Assembly (NCBI GenBank): GCA_050633105.1
Contig: JBOEFW010000016.1
Span: 62,001 to 126,000, forward strand
Source of the DNA: Aureispira sp050633105
Lineage (GTDB): Bacteria > Bacteroidota > Bacteroidia > Chitinophagales > Saprospiraceae
Length of the DNA stretch: 64,000 bases
Reading direction: 5' to 3'
In this document: positions 33,988 through 43,327 of the stretch, in pieces
How positions within the stretch are numbered: the first letter of the stretch is position 1
How the letters are laid out: every line of letters starts with the position of its first letter
Program-made: the position numbers and the translations under genes
The notes under the pieces: model-generated
What the model was told of the DNA's origin: nothing
The model's input: the letters and a program-made list of their open reading frames with translations, nothing else
Database searches by the model: none

Positions 33988-34245
33988 AGTGAAATTCGTA
34001 CTTTAAGCGCTATAAATAGGCGGTCATTTACAAAGTGGAACAGTAATTACATCAACCCATTTTTAGGTGTTATAGTTTACTTTATTGGTACATTAACAAC
34101 AATTAGTTAACAGCGGGCAGTGTTCTTATTAAGAATAGGGAGCAATAAAATGAACTTTATTCGTATCTAGGGAAAATGACTTGTCTAATTATCCATCCTA
34201 CACTCTTCCAATAAAGACTCTATACTTAACCAGTAATTCTATTCA

Positions 34246-35040
34246 ATGAAAAAAAACAGCACTAAAACAATATGGATCACAGGAGCTTCTTCAGGCATTG
34301 GAGAGGCATTAGTTTATTCGTACGATAAAAGAAAATATAACCTTATTCTTTCCTCTAGAAATAGAGTGGCCTTAGAAAAAGTCAAAAACAACTGTTCTAA
34401 TAAAGAGCAGGTTTATATTCTTCCATTAGATCTACTCCAACCAGAGGAGTTCCTTGAAAAAACGAAGGAAGCAATTACAGCCTTTGGAGGTGTTGATATT
34501 CTTATTAACAATGCAGGCGTCAGTCAACGTTCCTTAATTGAAGATACAGATTTAGTAGTTTATAAAAAGCTCATGGATATTAATTATCTAGGAACCATTG
34601 CTTTAACAAAAGCACTTTTACCGCATTTTATTCAGCAAAAAAGTGGAACATTTGTGACCGTCACAAGTCTAATGGGCAAGTTTTCGTCGCCTTATAGGTC
34701 GGGCTATTGTGGTGTAAAACATGCCCTTCACGGTTTCTTTGATGCCTTGCGCTTAGAGCAGGAGAAAAATGGCATTCGGGTCACTTTAATTTGTCCTGGT
34801 TTTGTGCAAACAAATGTCTCTATCAATGCCTTTGTTGGAGATGGACAGCATTCTAATAAAGACGACGAAGCGACACAAAACGGCTTGCTCCCCTCTGTTT
34901 TTGCGGCTCGTATGATCAAAGCAATTGACAAGAATAAAATGGAAGCCTACATTGGAAAAAAAGAAGTTTTAGGTATTTATTTAAAACGTTTTTTTCCAAG
35001 CCTGTTGCACAAAATCATCCTTCGCAGTAAAGTGCGTTAG
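34246..35040 (+). CDS. Short-chain dehydrogenase/reductase
   Basis: 264 residues, classical SDR. TGASSGIGEALV (cofactor glycine motif), NNAGVSQR (about 89-96), catalytic SGYCGVK (YxxxK) and the preceding Ser in TSLMGKFSS are all present; PGFVQTNVS is the usual next motif. The C-terminal extension (AYIGKKEVLGIYLKRFFPSLLHKIILRSKVR) is typical of DhrS7B-like or membrane-associated SDRs acting on lipid substrates. Substrate not deducible. Divergent from ndh. Confidence 0.9.
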   Translation: MKKNSTKTIWITGASSGIGEALVYSYDKRKYNLILSSRNRVALEKVKNNCSNKEQVYILPLDLLQPEEFLEKTKEAITAFGGVDILINNAGVSQRSLIEDTDLVVYKKLMDINYLGTIALTKALLPHFIQQKSGTFVTVTSLMGKFSSPYRSGYCGVKHALHGFFDALRLEQEKNGIRVTLICPGFVQTNVSINAFVGDGQHSNKDDEATQNGLLPSVFAARMIKAIDKNKMEAYIGKKEVLGIYLKRFFPSLLHKIILRSKVR

Positions 35041-35079
35041 ATGGAATAAGTAGCCCTCGCCACTAAGAAACTCTAGTGG

Positions 35080-35982
35080 TTACCCTAGGGTGCTTCTTAA
35101 AAATAGGTTATGCTCATAAGCATGTGTTGGTACCTCTACGCCTTGCTCCTTCCTTGTTAGTAGAGCCAATTGAGCCTGAGGAAGTGTCCCCTCGTGTAAC
35201 GTCTGTAAGGAAAAGCATAGATCTTTATTGGGGGCCTTAAATTGATGTAACAAATCTATCGCGAAGGCATATTTAGGTAAAAAGTCCTGTAAAGGAGGAC
35301 AAAAATCAGGTGCTAGTTTCTTATAAGGTACTTTCATCTCCTCTTGGGTGTTCTTGTAAGAACCAATGATGATTTTTTGGTGAAAGGGAGTGGATTTTCC
35401 AATCACTGGAATCCCTCCATGAGAATCCAAGGTATTCACCATCAACGTTGCTGGAAACTGTGGTGGATAGTGAACTAAAATAGGAGCTGCTTGTAGCGCA
35501 TTTGCATTATTAAAACAACACAACAACAAAGGAAACTGGTTATAATTATTCCTAAAAAAATCTAATAACTCAGCAGTAAGTACTGGCTTCTTATTGATAG
35601 GAATTTGTGCTAGAGTGTTCAAAAGAGCTTCTTCGGACAAATCATTCAAAATAGCAATATGATACACTCCTCGTTCTACCACATAATTCATTCGCTCTGG
35701 TTCTATACTCATCCAAGGTAGCCCATCGTCCTCCACTACTGGATCAAGCGTATTATAGAGTTCTGTAAGAAAATTCGGACAAACGGTAGAGTCAACGACC
35801 CAAGCAGGAACAATAGTCTCTGCGCTTTGAATCGGCAACAACATGCAATTCGGCCCTTCTGTCAAATTTTGTACTCGATTTTGGTACGCCAATACATGCC
35901 TATATCCATAATTAGGATGCTCTATATCCCAAGCACCAATGTAAGTATTGTCCAATAAAGAGCGAGAAGAGGTAATGCACAT
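35080..35982 (-). CDS. Hypothetical protein, unrecognised family
   Basis: 300 residues, no signal peptide or membrane helix, likely cytosolic. The N-terminus has MCITSSRSLLDNTYIGAWDIEHPNY. Cys-rich in places (MCITS, LLCCFNN, DFCPPL, DLCFSL) and Pro-rich, with no motif I can name. A truncated, start-less copy of its 5' end and promoter region lies at 37437-37622 in the same orientation, so the gene belongs to a duplicated pair. A weak hairpin (CCACTA...TAGTGG) follows the stop. The reading frame is credible from length and codon use. Function unknown. Confidence 0.65.
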   Translation of the reverse strand: MCITSSRSLLDNTYIGAWDIEHPNYGYRHVLAYQNRVQNLTEGPNCMLLPIQSAETIVPAWVVDSTVCPNFLTELYNTLDPVVEDDGLPWMSIEPERMNYVVERGVYHIAILNDLSEEALLNTLAQIPINKKPVLTAELLDFFRNNYNQFPLLLCCFNNANALQAAPILVHYPPQFPATLMVNTLDSHGGIPVIGKSTPFHQKIIIGSYKNTQEEMKVPYKKLAPDFCPPLQDFLPKYAFAIDLLHQFKAPNKDLCFSLQTLHEGTLPQAQLALLTRKEQGVEVPTHAYEHNLFLRSTLG

Positions 35983-36050
35983 GACTAGGATATTTATTAG
36001 AATGGAATAATTTTGGTGGGAATATTAATCATAGATTACTTCCCATTTGC
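35883..36050 (-). repeat. Direct repeat copy 1: 5' end and upstream of the unknown gene
   Basis: Covers the first ~33 codons of the unknown gene and about 70 bases upstream. Identical blocks with copy 2 include TTAGAATGGAATAATTT and GTATTGTCCA. The copies are about 1.4 kb apart, direct, and flank the desaturase gene. Confidence 0.75.
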
Positions 36051-36104
36051 TACTCTTCAAAAAAAAGGATCAGCATTTTTTTTCACAAAAAACTTGTGAC
36101 TATA

Positions 36105-36287
36105 ATGAAAGGCAAAATCAATCAACGACTAACATTAAGTGCATTCAAAGATAAGTATAATTCAACAGATAACTCATTTAGATTATACACCAATCAAGTA
36201 CTCGCCTATGGATTAGAACAACATATGGGAAGTAGTTCGGAAACACCCAATGCTGCTTCTCGTATCACGATAAGAGGCAATACGTAG
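36105..36287 (+). CDS. Small ORF, possible secreted or processed peptide, doubtful
   Basis: 60 residues from ATG 36105 (GTG 36096 in frame): MKGKINQRLTLSAFKDKYN, then SFRLYTNQVLAYGLEQHMGSSSETPNAASRITIRGNT. It has the shape of a short leader with a charged helix and a Ser/Thr-rich tail. It recalls, weakly, leader peptides of Bacteroidota ribosomally made peptides, but it has no Cys and no modification enzyme nearby. Treat as an uncertain ORF in an otherwise empty 480-base gap. Confidence 0.3.
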   Translation: MKGKINQRLTLSAFKDKYNSTDNSFRLYTNQVLAYGLEQHMGSSSETPNAASRITIRGNT

Positions 36288-36465
36288 CTTTTTCAGTAAA
36301 AATGGCCCTCTAGAAAAAAGGCCACTATAGTAAAGGAAAACTATAACAAGCGTGATCGTCAAAAACAATTAGCTTAGTCTTCGTTTTTTTAGATAAAAAA
36401 TCGATAATTCTGCTTAAATTAATTCGCTTTTATCAATTTTTTTGATCGTTTCAAATTACAGCGTC

Positions 36466-37440
36466 ATGCAACAATTATCAACCGATGGATATCTTACACA
36501 TACAGAGCGTAAAGAATTAATGGAAATGCAAGATTGGAGAGCGGTCTTAGCTGTAGGTTTACATTGGGCTTGGATAATTGCTGCGCTCCTTCTTCCCTAT
36601 TATTTTTATGGCACAGTAGTTTTCCCTTTGGTTGTTTTGATTTCCTTGTTTGTGCTAGGTGGCAAACAACTTGCTTGTGCTATTCTTTTACACGACGCCT
36701 CTCATTATGCTGTTTTTAGCAACAAAAAAATTAATGATGCTGTAGGAAAATGGTTAGGCGCTTACCCAATCCTACAAGACATGCTGCGTTATCGCCCTTA
36801 TCATCGGAGCCACCACATCAATACTGGCTTACCAGAAGATCCAGACTTATTACTCACTAGAGGATACCCAACAACACGTAAAAGCATGTTTCGTAAACTT
36901 TTTAGAGATTTGAGTGGACAAACAGGTTTGAAAGCATTAATCGGTTTAATTGCCATGCAATTGGGCTATTTAGAATATAATTTAGGGAATAACCCCAAAA
37001 GAGTTTCTCAGAAAAATCGTACTTGGGGAGCTTTTTTCCGTGTGCTTTTTGGTACACTAGGTGGTCCTATTCTTGTCAATCTAACCATGTGGTTGTTCTT
37101 GTATTGGTTCTTTAGTGGTTGGCTCTATTTACTTTGGGTTGTTGCCTATATCACTACGTTCCAATTCTGTATTCGAGTACGTTCTATCGCAGAACATTCC
37201 ATGGTAGAAGACTCTACAGACCCTTACGCTAACACACGCACTACTTATGCTAATTTTGTGGAACGAATGCTTTTTGCGCCCTATCATGTCAATTACCATG
37301 TGGAGCATCATTTATTGATGGGCGTCCCTTCTTATAATTTACCTAAAATGCACCAATTAATAAAACAAAAAGGCTTCTTTGAGAAAGGGGTATTAGAGTC
37401 CAATTATTGGACTGTTCTAAAAAAAGCGGCAGCGGTCTAG
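36466..37440 (+). CDS. Membrane fatty acid desaturase family protein
   Basis: 324 residues from the ATG at 36466. Di-iron His boxes: HDASH (76-80), HRSHH (113-117) and HVEHH (about 278-282). Hydrophobic segments at about 30-70 and 190-225 are the expected paired helices. These integral-membrane oxygenases introduce double bonds (or hydroxyl groups) into lipid acyl chains, or act on carotenoids and other lipids; the exact substrate cannot be read from sequence. A TTG at 36442 in frame is not preferred. It lies between the two copies of a direct repeat, and its stop codon overlaps the pseudogene on the other strand. Confidence 0.88.
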   Translation: MQQLSTDGYLTHTERKELMEMQDWRAVLAVGLHWAWIIAALLLPYYFYGTVVFPLVVLISLFVLGGKQLACAILLHDASHYAVFSNKKINDAVGKWLGAYPILQDMLRYRPYHRSHHINTGLPEDPDLLLTRGYPTTRKSMFRKLFRDLSGQTGLKALIGLIAMQLGYLEYNLGNNPKRVSQKNRTWGAFFRVLFGTLGGPILVNLTMWLFLYWFFSGWLYLLWVVAYITTFQFCIRVRSIAEHSMVEDSTDPYANTRTTYANFVERMLFAPYHVNYHVEHHLLMGVPSYNLPKMHQLIKQKGFFEKGVLESNYWTVLKKAAAV

Positions 37441-37565
37441 TCTCGATTTTGATAGACCAAAACGTACTTATACCCATCATAAGAAAACCTTATTTTCCAA
37501 GCATGGAGATAAGTATTGTCCAGTAAAGAGGTAGAAGAAACAAGGTACAGGAATAGGGAATCCAT
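37437..37565 (-). pseudogene. Truncated paralogue of the 300-residue unknown protein
   Basis: 43 codons. LVSSTSLLDNTYLHAWKIRFSYDGYKYVLVYQNRD aligns with TSSRSLLDNTYIGAWDIEHPNYGYRHVLAYQNRV of the intact gene. At the position of the original start codon ATG the copy has CTG, so the true start is lost; the frame runs from an unrelated upstream ATG into a premature TAG. The stop overlaps the desaturase stop codon on the opposite strand. Upstream bases to about 37622 are shared with the intact gene's promoter region. Confidence 0.8.
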
Positions 37566-37622
37566 TAGAATGGAATAATTTCAGTGAGAATATTAATGGT
37601 AAATCCCTTGTTTCCTATTTGA
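37437..37622 (-). repeat. Direct repeat copy 2 with upstream region
   Basis: Partner of 35883-36050. The shared block TTAGAATGGAATAATTT and following AATATTAAT lie upstream of the remnant, showing the promoter region was duplicated along with the 5' end. Confidence 0.75.
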
Positions 37623-37626
37623 AAGA

Positions 37627-39762
37627 TTACACCTCCTCCACCGACTCAATTAAAATATCCAAAATAGCACTCGCAGCTTTAGCAATCACGGTTCCAGGGC
37701 CAAAAACGCCTGCGACCCCTGCTTCATATAGATAATCGTAATCCTGTGCAGGAATAACCCCTCCTGCTACCACCAAAATATCTGGTCGTCCTAGTCCCTC
37801 TAAGGCACCAATAATTTCAGGAACCAAGGTTTTATGTCCACCAGCCAAGGAAGAAACGCCTAAGATATGAACATCATTTTCTACGGCTTGTTTGGCGGCT
37901 TCTTTTGGTGTTTGAAACAACGGTCCTATATCTACATCAAAACCTAAATCAGCGAAGCTTGTCGCAATCACTTTAGCCCCTCTATCGTGTCCATCTTGGC
38001 CTAATTTTGCCACCATAATACGTGGGCGACGGCCTTCTAATTCGGCAAATTTATCTGCCAAGCTCTGCGCTTGTTGGAAGTCTTTATCTTTTGCAATTTC
38101 TTTGGAATAAATGCCTGAAATAGCTCTAGTATTGGCCTTGTAACGCCCATAGATTGTTTCTAAGGCATCTGAAATTTCACCTAACGTAGCGCGTAAACGA
38201 GCGGCATCTACAGCTAACGCCAATAAATTACCTTCTTTATCTTTGGCCGCAGTAGTCAAGGCCTTTAAGCTCGCCTGAACGGCTGCTTCATCTCGTTCTG
38301 CTTTGAGTTGTTCAAGACGTTTAATTTGCGCTAAGCGGACCGCTTTGTTATCTACTTCTAAGATATCTAATGGATCTTCCTCTTCTAAGCGGAAAACGTT
38401 GACGCCAATGATTTGATCTTTTCCACTATCAATGCGTGCTTGTTTGCGTGCAGCAGCTTCTTCAATACGCATTTTAGGTACCCCTGTTTCAATGGCTTTC
38501 GCCATACCGCCCAATTCTTCTACTTCTTGTAGGTGTTGCCACGCTTTTTGCACCAACTCATTGGTGAGGCATTCCACATAATACGATCCTGCCCAAGGAT
38601 CAATTGCCTTGGTGACATTGGTATCGTTTTGTATGTACAATTGAGTATCGCGCGCAATACCTGCGGAGAAATCTGTTGGCAAGGCAATCGCTTCATCAAA
38701 AGAATTGGTGTGCAAGGATTGTGTTCCGCCAAAAACCGCTGCCATTCCTTCAATACAAGTCCGAGCAACATTATTAAAAGGATCTTGCTCGGTTAAGCTC
38801 CATCCTGAAGTTTGACAATGTGTTCTCAACATCAAAGATTTGATCTTTTTAGGAGCAAACTCTTGGACTAATTTAGCCCACAATAACCGCCCAGCACGCA
38901 TCTTGGCAATTTCCATAAAATGGTTCATTCCAATACCCCAAAAGAAGGACAAACGCGGAGCAAAAGCATCAATATCTAAGCCTGCTTGAATCCCTGTTTT
39001 AATGTATTCTAATCCATCTGCTAAGGTATAAGCGAGCTCCAGATCTGCGGGCGCTCCTGCTTCATGCATGTGGTAACCGCTGATAGAAATGGAATTAAAT
39101 TTAGGCATACTATTGGCCGTATATTCAAAAATATCCGCAATGATCTGCATAGAAGCAGCAGGCGGATAAATGTATGTATTGCGCACCATGAATTCTTTGA
39201 GAATATCGTTTTGGATCGTCCCTGCTAGGGCCGCTTGATCTACTCCTTGCTCTTGTGCTGCAACAATATAAAAAGCCATAATTGGCAATACTGCACCATT
39301 CATGGTCATAGAAACAGACATCTTATCCAACGGAATTTGGTCAAATAAGATTTTCATATCCTCTACGCTATCAATCGCAACGCCTGCTTTTCCAACATCC
39401 CCTAACACGCGCTCGTGGTCCGAATCATAGCCTCGGTGGGTTGCCAAATCAAAGGCAACGGACAAGCCTTTTTGTCCTGCCGCTAAATTTCTTCTATAAA
39501 AAGCGTTGCTTTCTTCTGCGGTAGAGAAACCTGCATATTGGCGAATCGTCCAAGGGCGAATAGCGTACATCCCGCCATAAGGGCCTCCTAAAAAAGGCGC
39601 TAATCCTGCGGTAAACTCATGATGACGCAAACCTTCTATATCCTTCGGGGTATAGTTGGGCTGAATAGTAATCTTCTCTGAGGTTTCCCAAGTTTGCTTA
39701 GCCGCTGCTGCTGCTTTCGCCAATTGATTGGGATTTATGCTAGAAAAATCGGGTCGCTTCAT
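37627..39762 (-). CDS. scpA: Methylmalonyl-CoA mutase, large catalytic subunit
   Basis: 711 residues. N-terminal TIM-barrel substrate domain (GPYGGMYAIRPWTIRQYAGFS, then AFDLATHRGYDSDHE) and C-terminal B12-binding domain with DGHDRGAKVIATSFADLGFDVDIG (DxHxxG) and GVSSLAGGHKTLVPEI. Interconverts (R)-methylmalonyl-CoA and succinyl-CoA using adenosylcobalamin, linking propionate, odd-chain fatty acid and branched amino acid breakdown to the citric acid cycle. The small subunit gene is not in this window. Lies upstream of the pseudogene remnant, on the same strand, and diverges from the SGNH hydrolase gene. Confidence 0.95.
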   Translation of the reverse strand: MKRPDFSSINPNQLAKAAAAAKQTWETSEKITIQPNYTPKDIEGLRHHEFTAGLAPFLGGPYGGMYAIRPWTIRQYAGFSTAEESNAFYRRNLAAGQKGLSVAFDLATHRGYDSDHERVLGDVGKAGVAIDSVEDMKILFDQIPLDKMSVSMTMNGAVLPIMAFYIVAAQEQGVDQAALAGTIQNDILKEFMVRNTYIYPPAASMQIIADIFEYTANSMPKFNSISISGYHMHEAGAPADLELAYTLADGLEYIKTGIQAGLDIDAFAPRLSFFWGIGMNHFMEIAKMRAGRLLWAKLVQEFAPKKIKSLMLRTHCQTSGWSLTEQDPFNNVARTCIEGMAAVFGGTQSLHTNSFDEAIALPTDFSAGIARDTQLYIQNDTNVTKAIDPWAGSYYVECLTNELVQKAWQHLQEVEELGGMAKAIETGVPKMRIEEAAARKQARIDSGKDQIIGVNVFRLEEEDPLDILEVDNKAVRLAQIKRLEQLKAERDEAAVQASLKALTTAAKDKEGNLLALAVDAARLRATLGEISDALETIYGRYKANTRAISGIYSKEIAKDKDFQQAQSLADKFAELEGRRPRIMVAKLGQDGHDRGAKVIATSFADLGFDVDIGPLFQTPKEAAKQAVENDVHILGVSSLAGGHKTLVPEIIGALEGLGRPDILVVAGGVIPAQDYDYLYEAGVAGVFGPGTVIAKAASAILDILIESVEEV

Positions 39763-39942
39763 ACCTAGTTATTTGATTTTTGAGAAGACAAGATAGGCTT
39801 TTTCAACAAAATTTTGATGATTTAAGCGCTTTCGCTGGCTAAAGAGCATTCCTTTAGAAAAATTCCTCCTTATTATGTATCTTTCTAAGAACAAGCTGCT
39901 TCAGCTTATAGTTTATTCCCCACCTTTATCATTTTCTATTCT

Positions 39943-42195
39943 ATGAGAAGAACTCTACTCTTGTATTTACTCCTCCACTGGAGTCATTTTGCACTTGGAC
40001 AACTCCCTACGATCAATGCTTGTGGACAAGATCACCCCATTCATGTTGTCATTATAGGCTCTTCAACCGCTGCAGGAACAGGGCCAAGTACTTCTGATAG
40101 TACTTGGGTAAATCGTTATCGTGCCTATTTACAAAGTATTAATTCGCAGAGCCAAGTGACCAATTTAGCTCGTGGAGGCACAACCACTTATCACATTATG
40201 CCTTCTTGGTTCACAGCACCAATAGGACGCCCAACAACCGATACCAACCGCAATGTCACTAGAGCTTTAGCCTTACAACCTGACGCGATTATTATCAATA
40301 TGCCCTCTAACGATGTAGCCAGTAATATTACTCTTCAAGAGCAATTGAATAATTATAGCGTCATGGTTGCAACAGCGGACAGTTCCTCCATTCCTGTTTG
40401 GGTGTGCAGTACACAACCACGCAATTTTGGTACTGCTGCTCAGCGTGGTCTACAGGTGGCTGCTAGAGATTCTATTTTTACAGAATATGGCGTTCAATCT
40501 ATTGACTTCTGGACAGGTTTAGCTACCAGCACCCATTTTATCGAACCCATTTATGATTCTGGAGATGGAGTGCACCTCAATGATGCGGCGCATGGCATTT
40601 TATTCTCCCGAGTTGCCAACAAAGCACTGCCTAACCTATTGGCAGATACTGCTCTTTCAGAAGACTTTGTAGCCTTGACGCTCTCTAACCTTCCTTATAA
40701 TTGGTGTGGGGATACCGTCACTACTCTTCAAGTAGTCGTGGGTAACCTAGGTACGCCTTCTGTTTTAAGCAGTTTCTTAGAATTATCAATTCTCGATGAA
40801 ATCACTACTACCATTACTACCCAATCTCAAGTGATTCCTTCCATGCCTACTTGTGGTTTGGATACCTTAACCTTTGCGCTCAATACCAGTACAGGGGTAC
40901 AATATGCCTTAGAGGCTTATGTTCTTGGTAGCCCTGTTCCAAACGCAGGAGATACCTCCAACTCTTTATCCATTCAAACCATTGGACGGCCTGCCTTGCA
41001 AATACAGGCAGCGTTTCAATGTACAGGGGATAGCAATCAAATTATAACACAGGGAGCTAGTCCTACCGATCAGGTCTATTGGTACCATCAAATGAGCGCT
41101 CTTTCTTCTATTTATACAGGTAATAATTTGCCTGTCCCTCCTCTAGGTAATGACCAAATCTTTTATGCTCAAATTGCTCGGGGCCCTTTTCACTTTTTTG
41201 AAAGCTTGTCTACAGGGGCTTCTACCAATACGAATTGGAATGGCGTCGCTTTTGACATTGTCGCAACCGATAGTCTAACTATTGATAGCCTAACTACTAA
41301 ATTGGCCGATGTTGGCCTTCAAACGGTCAACGTTTATTATCGCCGTGGAAGCCATATTGGCTTTCTTAATAGTCCAACGGATTGGCTCCTTTGGGATTCT
41401 ATCGAAGTGCAAGTCCCTACTGCTGGGGAGTTTTATATTTTGAACGTTGATCCCTTATCGATACCTGCTGGAGATACCTTGGGCGTCTACTTACACCTTC
41501 AATCGCCTAGTGCTCGTTTAAGTTATAGTAACAATGGGCAAACTATTTCTCATAGCGATGCTCATTTAGAAGTCATTGGAGGTTCTGGTGTCGGTCATAC
41601 TTTTGGCACCTTGTATACCCCCAGAAACTGGGCAGGTACAGTGCATTATCACTATGGTTCTAATCCTGATGGGAGTTGCCAAAGTTCGCGGCTGCCTGCT
41701 CTTGTAGAGGTTCACACCGCAGTGGATTTAGGTCCTGACACCACATTGACGAATGGACAATCTATTCTCCTTGCTCCTAGTGGTAATTACACCTCTTATC
41801 AATGGAGTGATGGTAGTAGCGCGCCTTCTATCTTGGTAGATTCAAGTTGGGGGACAATGGGGCAGGCCTTAATTTATGTGACTGTGACGGATAATAATGG
41901 CTGTAGTTCTATCGATAGCCTACAAATTACTTTTTCCAACTTTACAGGAATGTTTCAGCCTAGTGTTTCCTCCATCCAACTACACCCCAATCCTAGTACA
42001 GGCCGTTTATTGCTTACACAAGAGCAAGCTTTTGAGGCGCCAATTCAGCTTGTTAATGCCCAAGGCATAGTGGTGTGGAAAGGTACGCAAGATGCACAAC
42101 AAGTCTTAACTTTGGAGCATTTGCCTAAAGGGATATATTGGCTGATTTATCACAACCAGCAACAACGCTGCAGTATTGGAGTTGTTCTATATTAA
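39943..42195 (+). CDS. Secreted SGNH/GDSL hydrolase with T9SS sorting domain
   Basis: 750 residues. Signal peptide LLLHWSHFALGQ, then an SGNH hydrolase (about 30-225): VVIIGSSTAAGTG (nucleophile Ser), LARGGTTT, NMPSNDV (Asn) and DGVHLND (Asp/His). Long beta-rich middle, with LTLSNLPYN and similar strands, then a C-terminal T9SS type A domain (about 676-750): IQLHPNPSTGRLLL, ending with LPKGIYWLIYH...GVVLY. Such proteins are exported by T9SS and fixed at the surface or released. Substrate could be a glycan ester or lipid; unknown. It is alone on its strand. Confidence 0.9.
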   Translation: MRRTLLLYLLLHWSHFALGQLPTINACGQDHPIHVVIIGSSTAAGTGPSTSDSTWVNRYRAYLQSINSQSQVTNLARGGTTTYHIMPSWFTAPIGRPTTDTNRNVTRALALQPDAIIINMPSNDVASNITLQEQLNNYSVMVATADSSSIPVWVCSTQPRNFGTAAQRGLQVAARDSIFTEYGVQSIDFWTGLATSTHFIEPIYDSGDGVHLNDAAHGILFSRVANKALPNLLADTALSEDFVALTLSNLPYNWCGDTVTTLQVVVGNLGTPSVLSSFLELSILDEITTTITTQSQVIPSMPTCGLDTLTFALNTSTGVQYALEAYVLGSPVPNAGDTSNSLSIQTIGRPALQIQAAFQCTGDSNQIITQGASPTDQVYWYHQMSALSSIYTGNNLPVPPLGNDQIFYAQIARGPFHFFESLSTGASTNTNWNGVAFDIVATDSLTIDSLTTKLADVGLQTVNVYYRRGSHIGFLNSPTDWLLWDSIEVQVPTAGEFYILNVDPLSIPAGDTLGVYLHLQSPSARLSYSNNGQTISHSDAHLEVIGGSGVGHTFGTLYTPRNWAGTVHYHYGSNPDGSCQSSRLPALVEVHTAVDLGPDTTLTNGQSILLAPSGNYTSYQWSDGSSAPSILVDSSWGTMGQALIYVTVTDNNGCSSIDSLQITFSNFTGMFQPSVSSIQLHPNPSTGRLLLTQEQAFEAPIQLVNAQGIVVWKGTQDAQQVLTLEHLPKGIYWLIYHNQQQRCSIGVVLY

Positions 42196-42347
42196 TTGTT
42201 ACCAACACCCCCAACAATAAATTTTGCTTGGAATAAGTTACTATTTTTAAGTTTTATAAGCAGGTGATCGTAGTGAATACGTTGTGTATTTTTTATTTTT
42301 AGCAAGCTTTGAAAGAATCAATTTTACCTTTTATAATTTACTAACAC

Positions 42348-43259
42348 ATGAGATTCGTTATTATTGGATGCCTTAGTTGGATGCTTAGCAGCACGTTGTG
42401 GGCACAATCGCCCAAAGAGGCACTCACTGGCCGCTGGGAAGATGATGCTTCTACCAGCAGCAATTTCTATCAATTGGTGGTCAACAAAGATCACATGGCC
42501 TTTCTAAGAGTTCCTCAAGCCAAAATATTAGATAAACTTTCAATGCCCCGAAAAACCCTGAACACTTATCGCTGGGTAGATGACCGTCATGTACGCTATT
42601 CCAAATTGCCTGATCAAAATCCTTTGCGCGCAAAGCAAAATCCTCCTAAGCATTCTTTAATGCGTGTTGATTCTATTGTCAAAGATTTAATGTATGTGAC
42701 CTTATCGGACAACAGTTGGTTGAGCAAAGATTTAGATTCTATTCTAAAGGCCAGCGAAAATTGGCGACCGTTGTTTAGTGATCGAAAGGTTCGTTATCGT
42801 CGGCTCAATTTGGCAAAACAACTCAACAGAGCGCGGTTGTTAGGCCTTTGGGAAGACCGTAGTTCTAAAGATTCTACCTCTTTACAATTCTATGTGGAAA
42901 AAGGAATTTTTGGATTTTCTAAAGTAGAAGCAAAAGATGCCGCTACACCAACGGCGATTAAACCTAATTCAGGTTACCATTATCACTGGATAACGGATAA
43001 CATCTTGTATTATCGACGCCAAGAACAAACAGGCTATTCCGCTACACCACGCAATAAAAATCCCAATGTGTATGTATTAATGCGCATTGATCAATTGGAT
43101 AGAAACACCTTGAAGGTAACGCTTTCTGCTCGCCCATTTGATGAAGCAGGCTTGGATTACATCAAAGAAGAGAATCAATTGAATACCTATTTTCAGAAGG
43201 ATGAGATCATTTATAGACGCATTCCTATTGTAGAGCCGCCTTCTGACCCTGATTCTTAA
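42348..43259 (+). CDS. Secreted protein with two tandem homologous domains, unknown family
   Basis: 303 residues. Signal peptide (WMLSSTLWAQ), then two copies of a ~130-residue beta-rich unit: LTGRWEDD...VNKDHMAFLRV...YRWVDDRHVRYSKL...NP..SLMRVDSI...VTLSD...YRRL (about 26-155) and LLGLWEDR...VEKGIFGFSKV...YHWITDNILYYRR...NP...LMRIDQL...VTLSA...YRRI (about 166-296). Each opens with a G.WED strand, recalling lipocalin-like META or DUF domains; I cannot name it. A strong palindromic terminator follows. Confidence 0.75.
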   Translation: MRFVIIGCLSWMLSSTLWAQSPKEALTGRWEDDASTSSNFYQLVVNKDHMAFLRVPQAKILDKLSMPRKTLNTYRWVDDRHVRYSKLPDQNPLRAKQNPPKHSLMRVDSIVKDLMYVTLSDNSWLSKDLDSILKASENWRPLFSDRKVRYRRLNLAKQLNRARLLGLWEDRSSKDSTSLQFYVEKGIFGFSKVEAKDAATPTAIKPNSGYHYHWITDNILYYRRQEQTGYSATPRNKNPNVYVLMRIDQLDRNTLKVTLSARPFDEAGLDYIKEENQLNTYFQKDEIIYRRIPIVEPPSDPDS

Positions 43260-43266
43260 GTAGGCC

Positions 43267-43312
43267 ATAAATAAGAGAAGGCGCAATGAACATTGCGCCT
43301 TCTCTTATTTAT
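43267..43312. terminator. Bidirectional terminator, 22-bp perfect palindrome
   Basis: Left arm 43267-43288 and right arm 43291-43312 are exact inverse complements with only AA between; the core is GGCGCAATG...CATTGCGCC. The flanks are A/T-rich, giving a T-run in both directions. It lies between the convergent 303-residue gene and dapD. Confidence 0.9.
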
Positions 43313-43327
43313 ATCGTTAACCAATCC

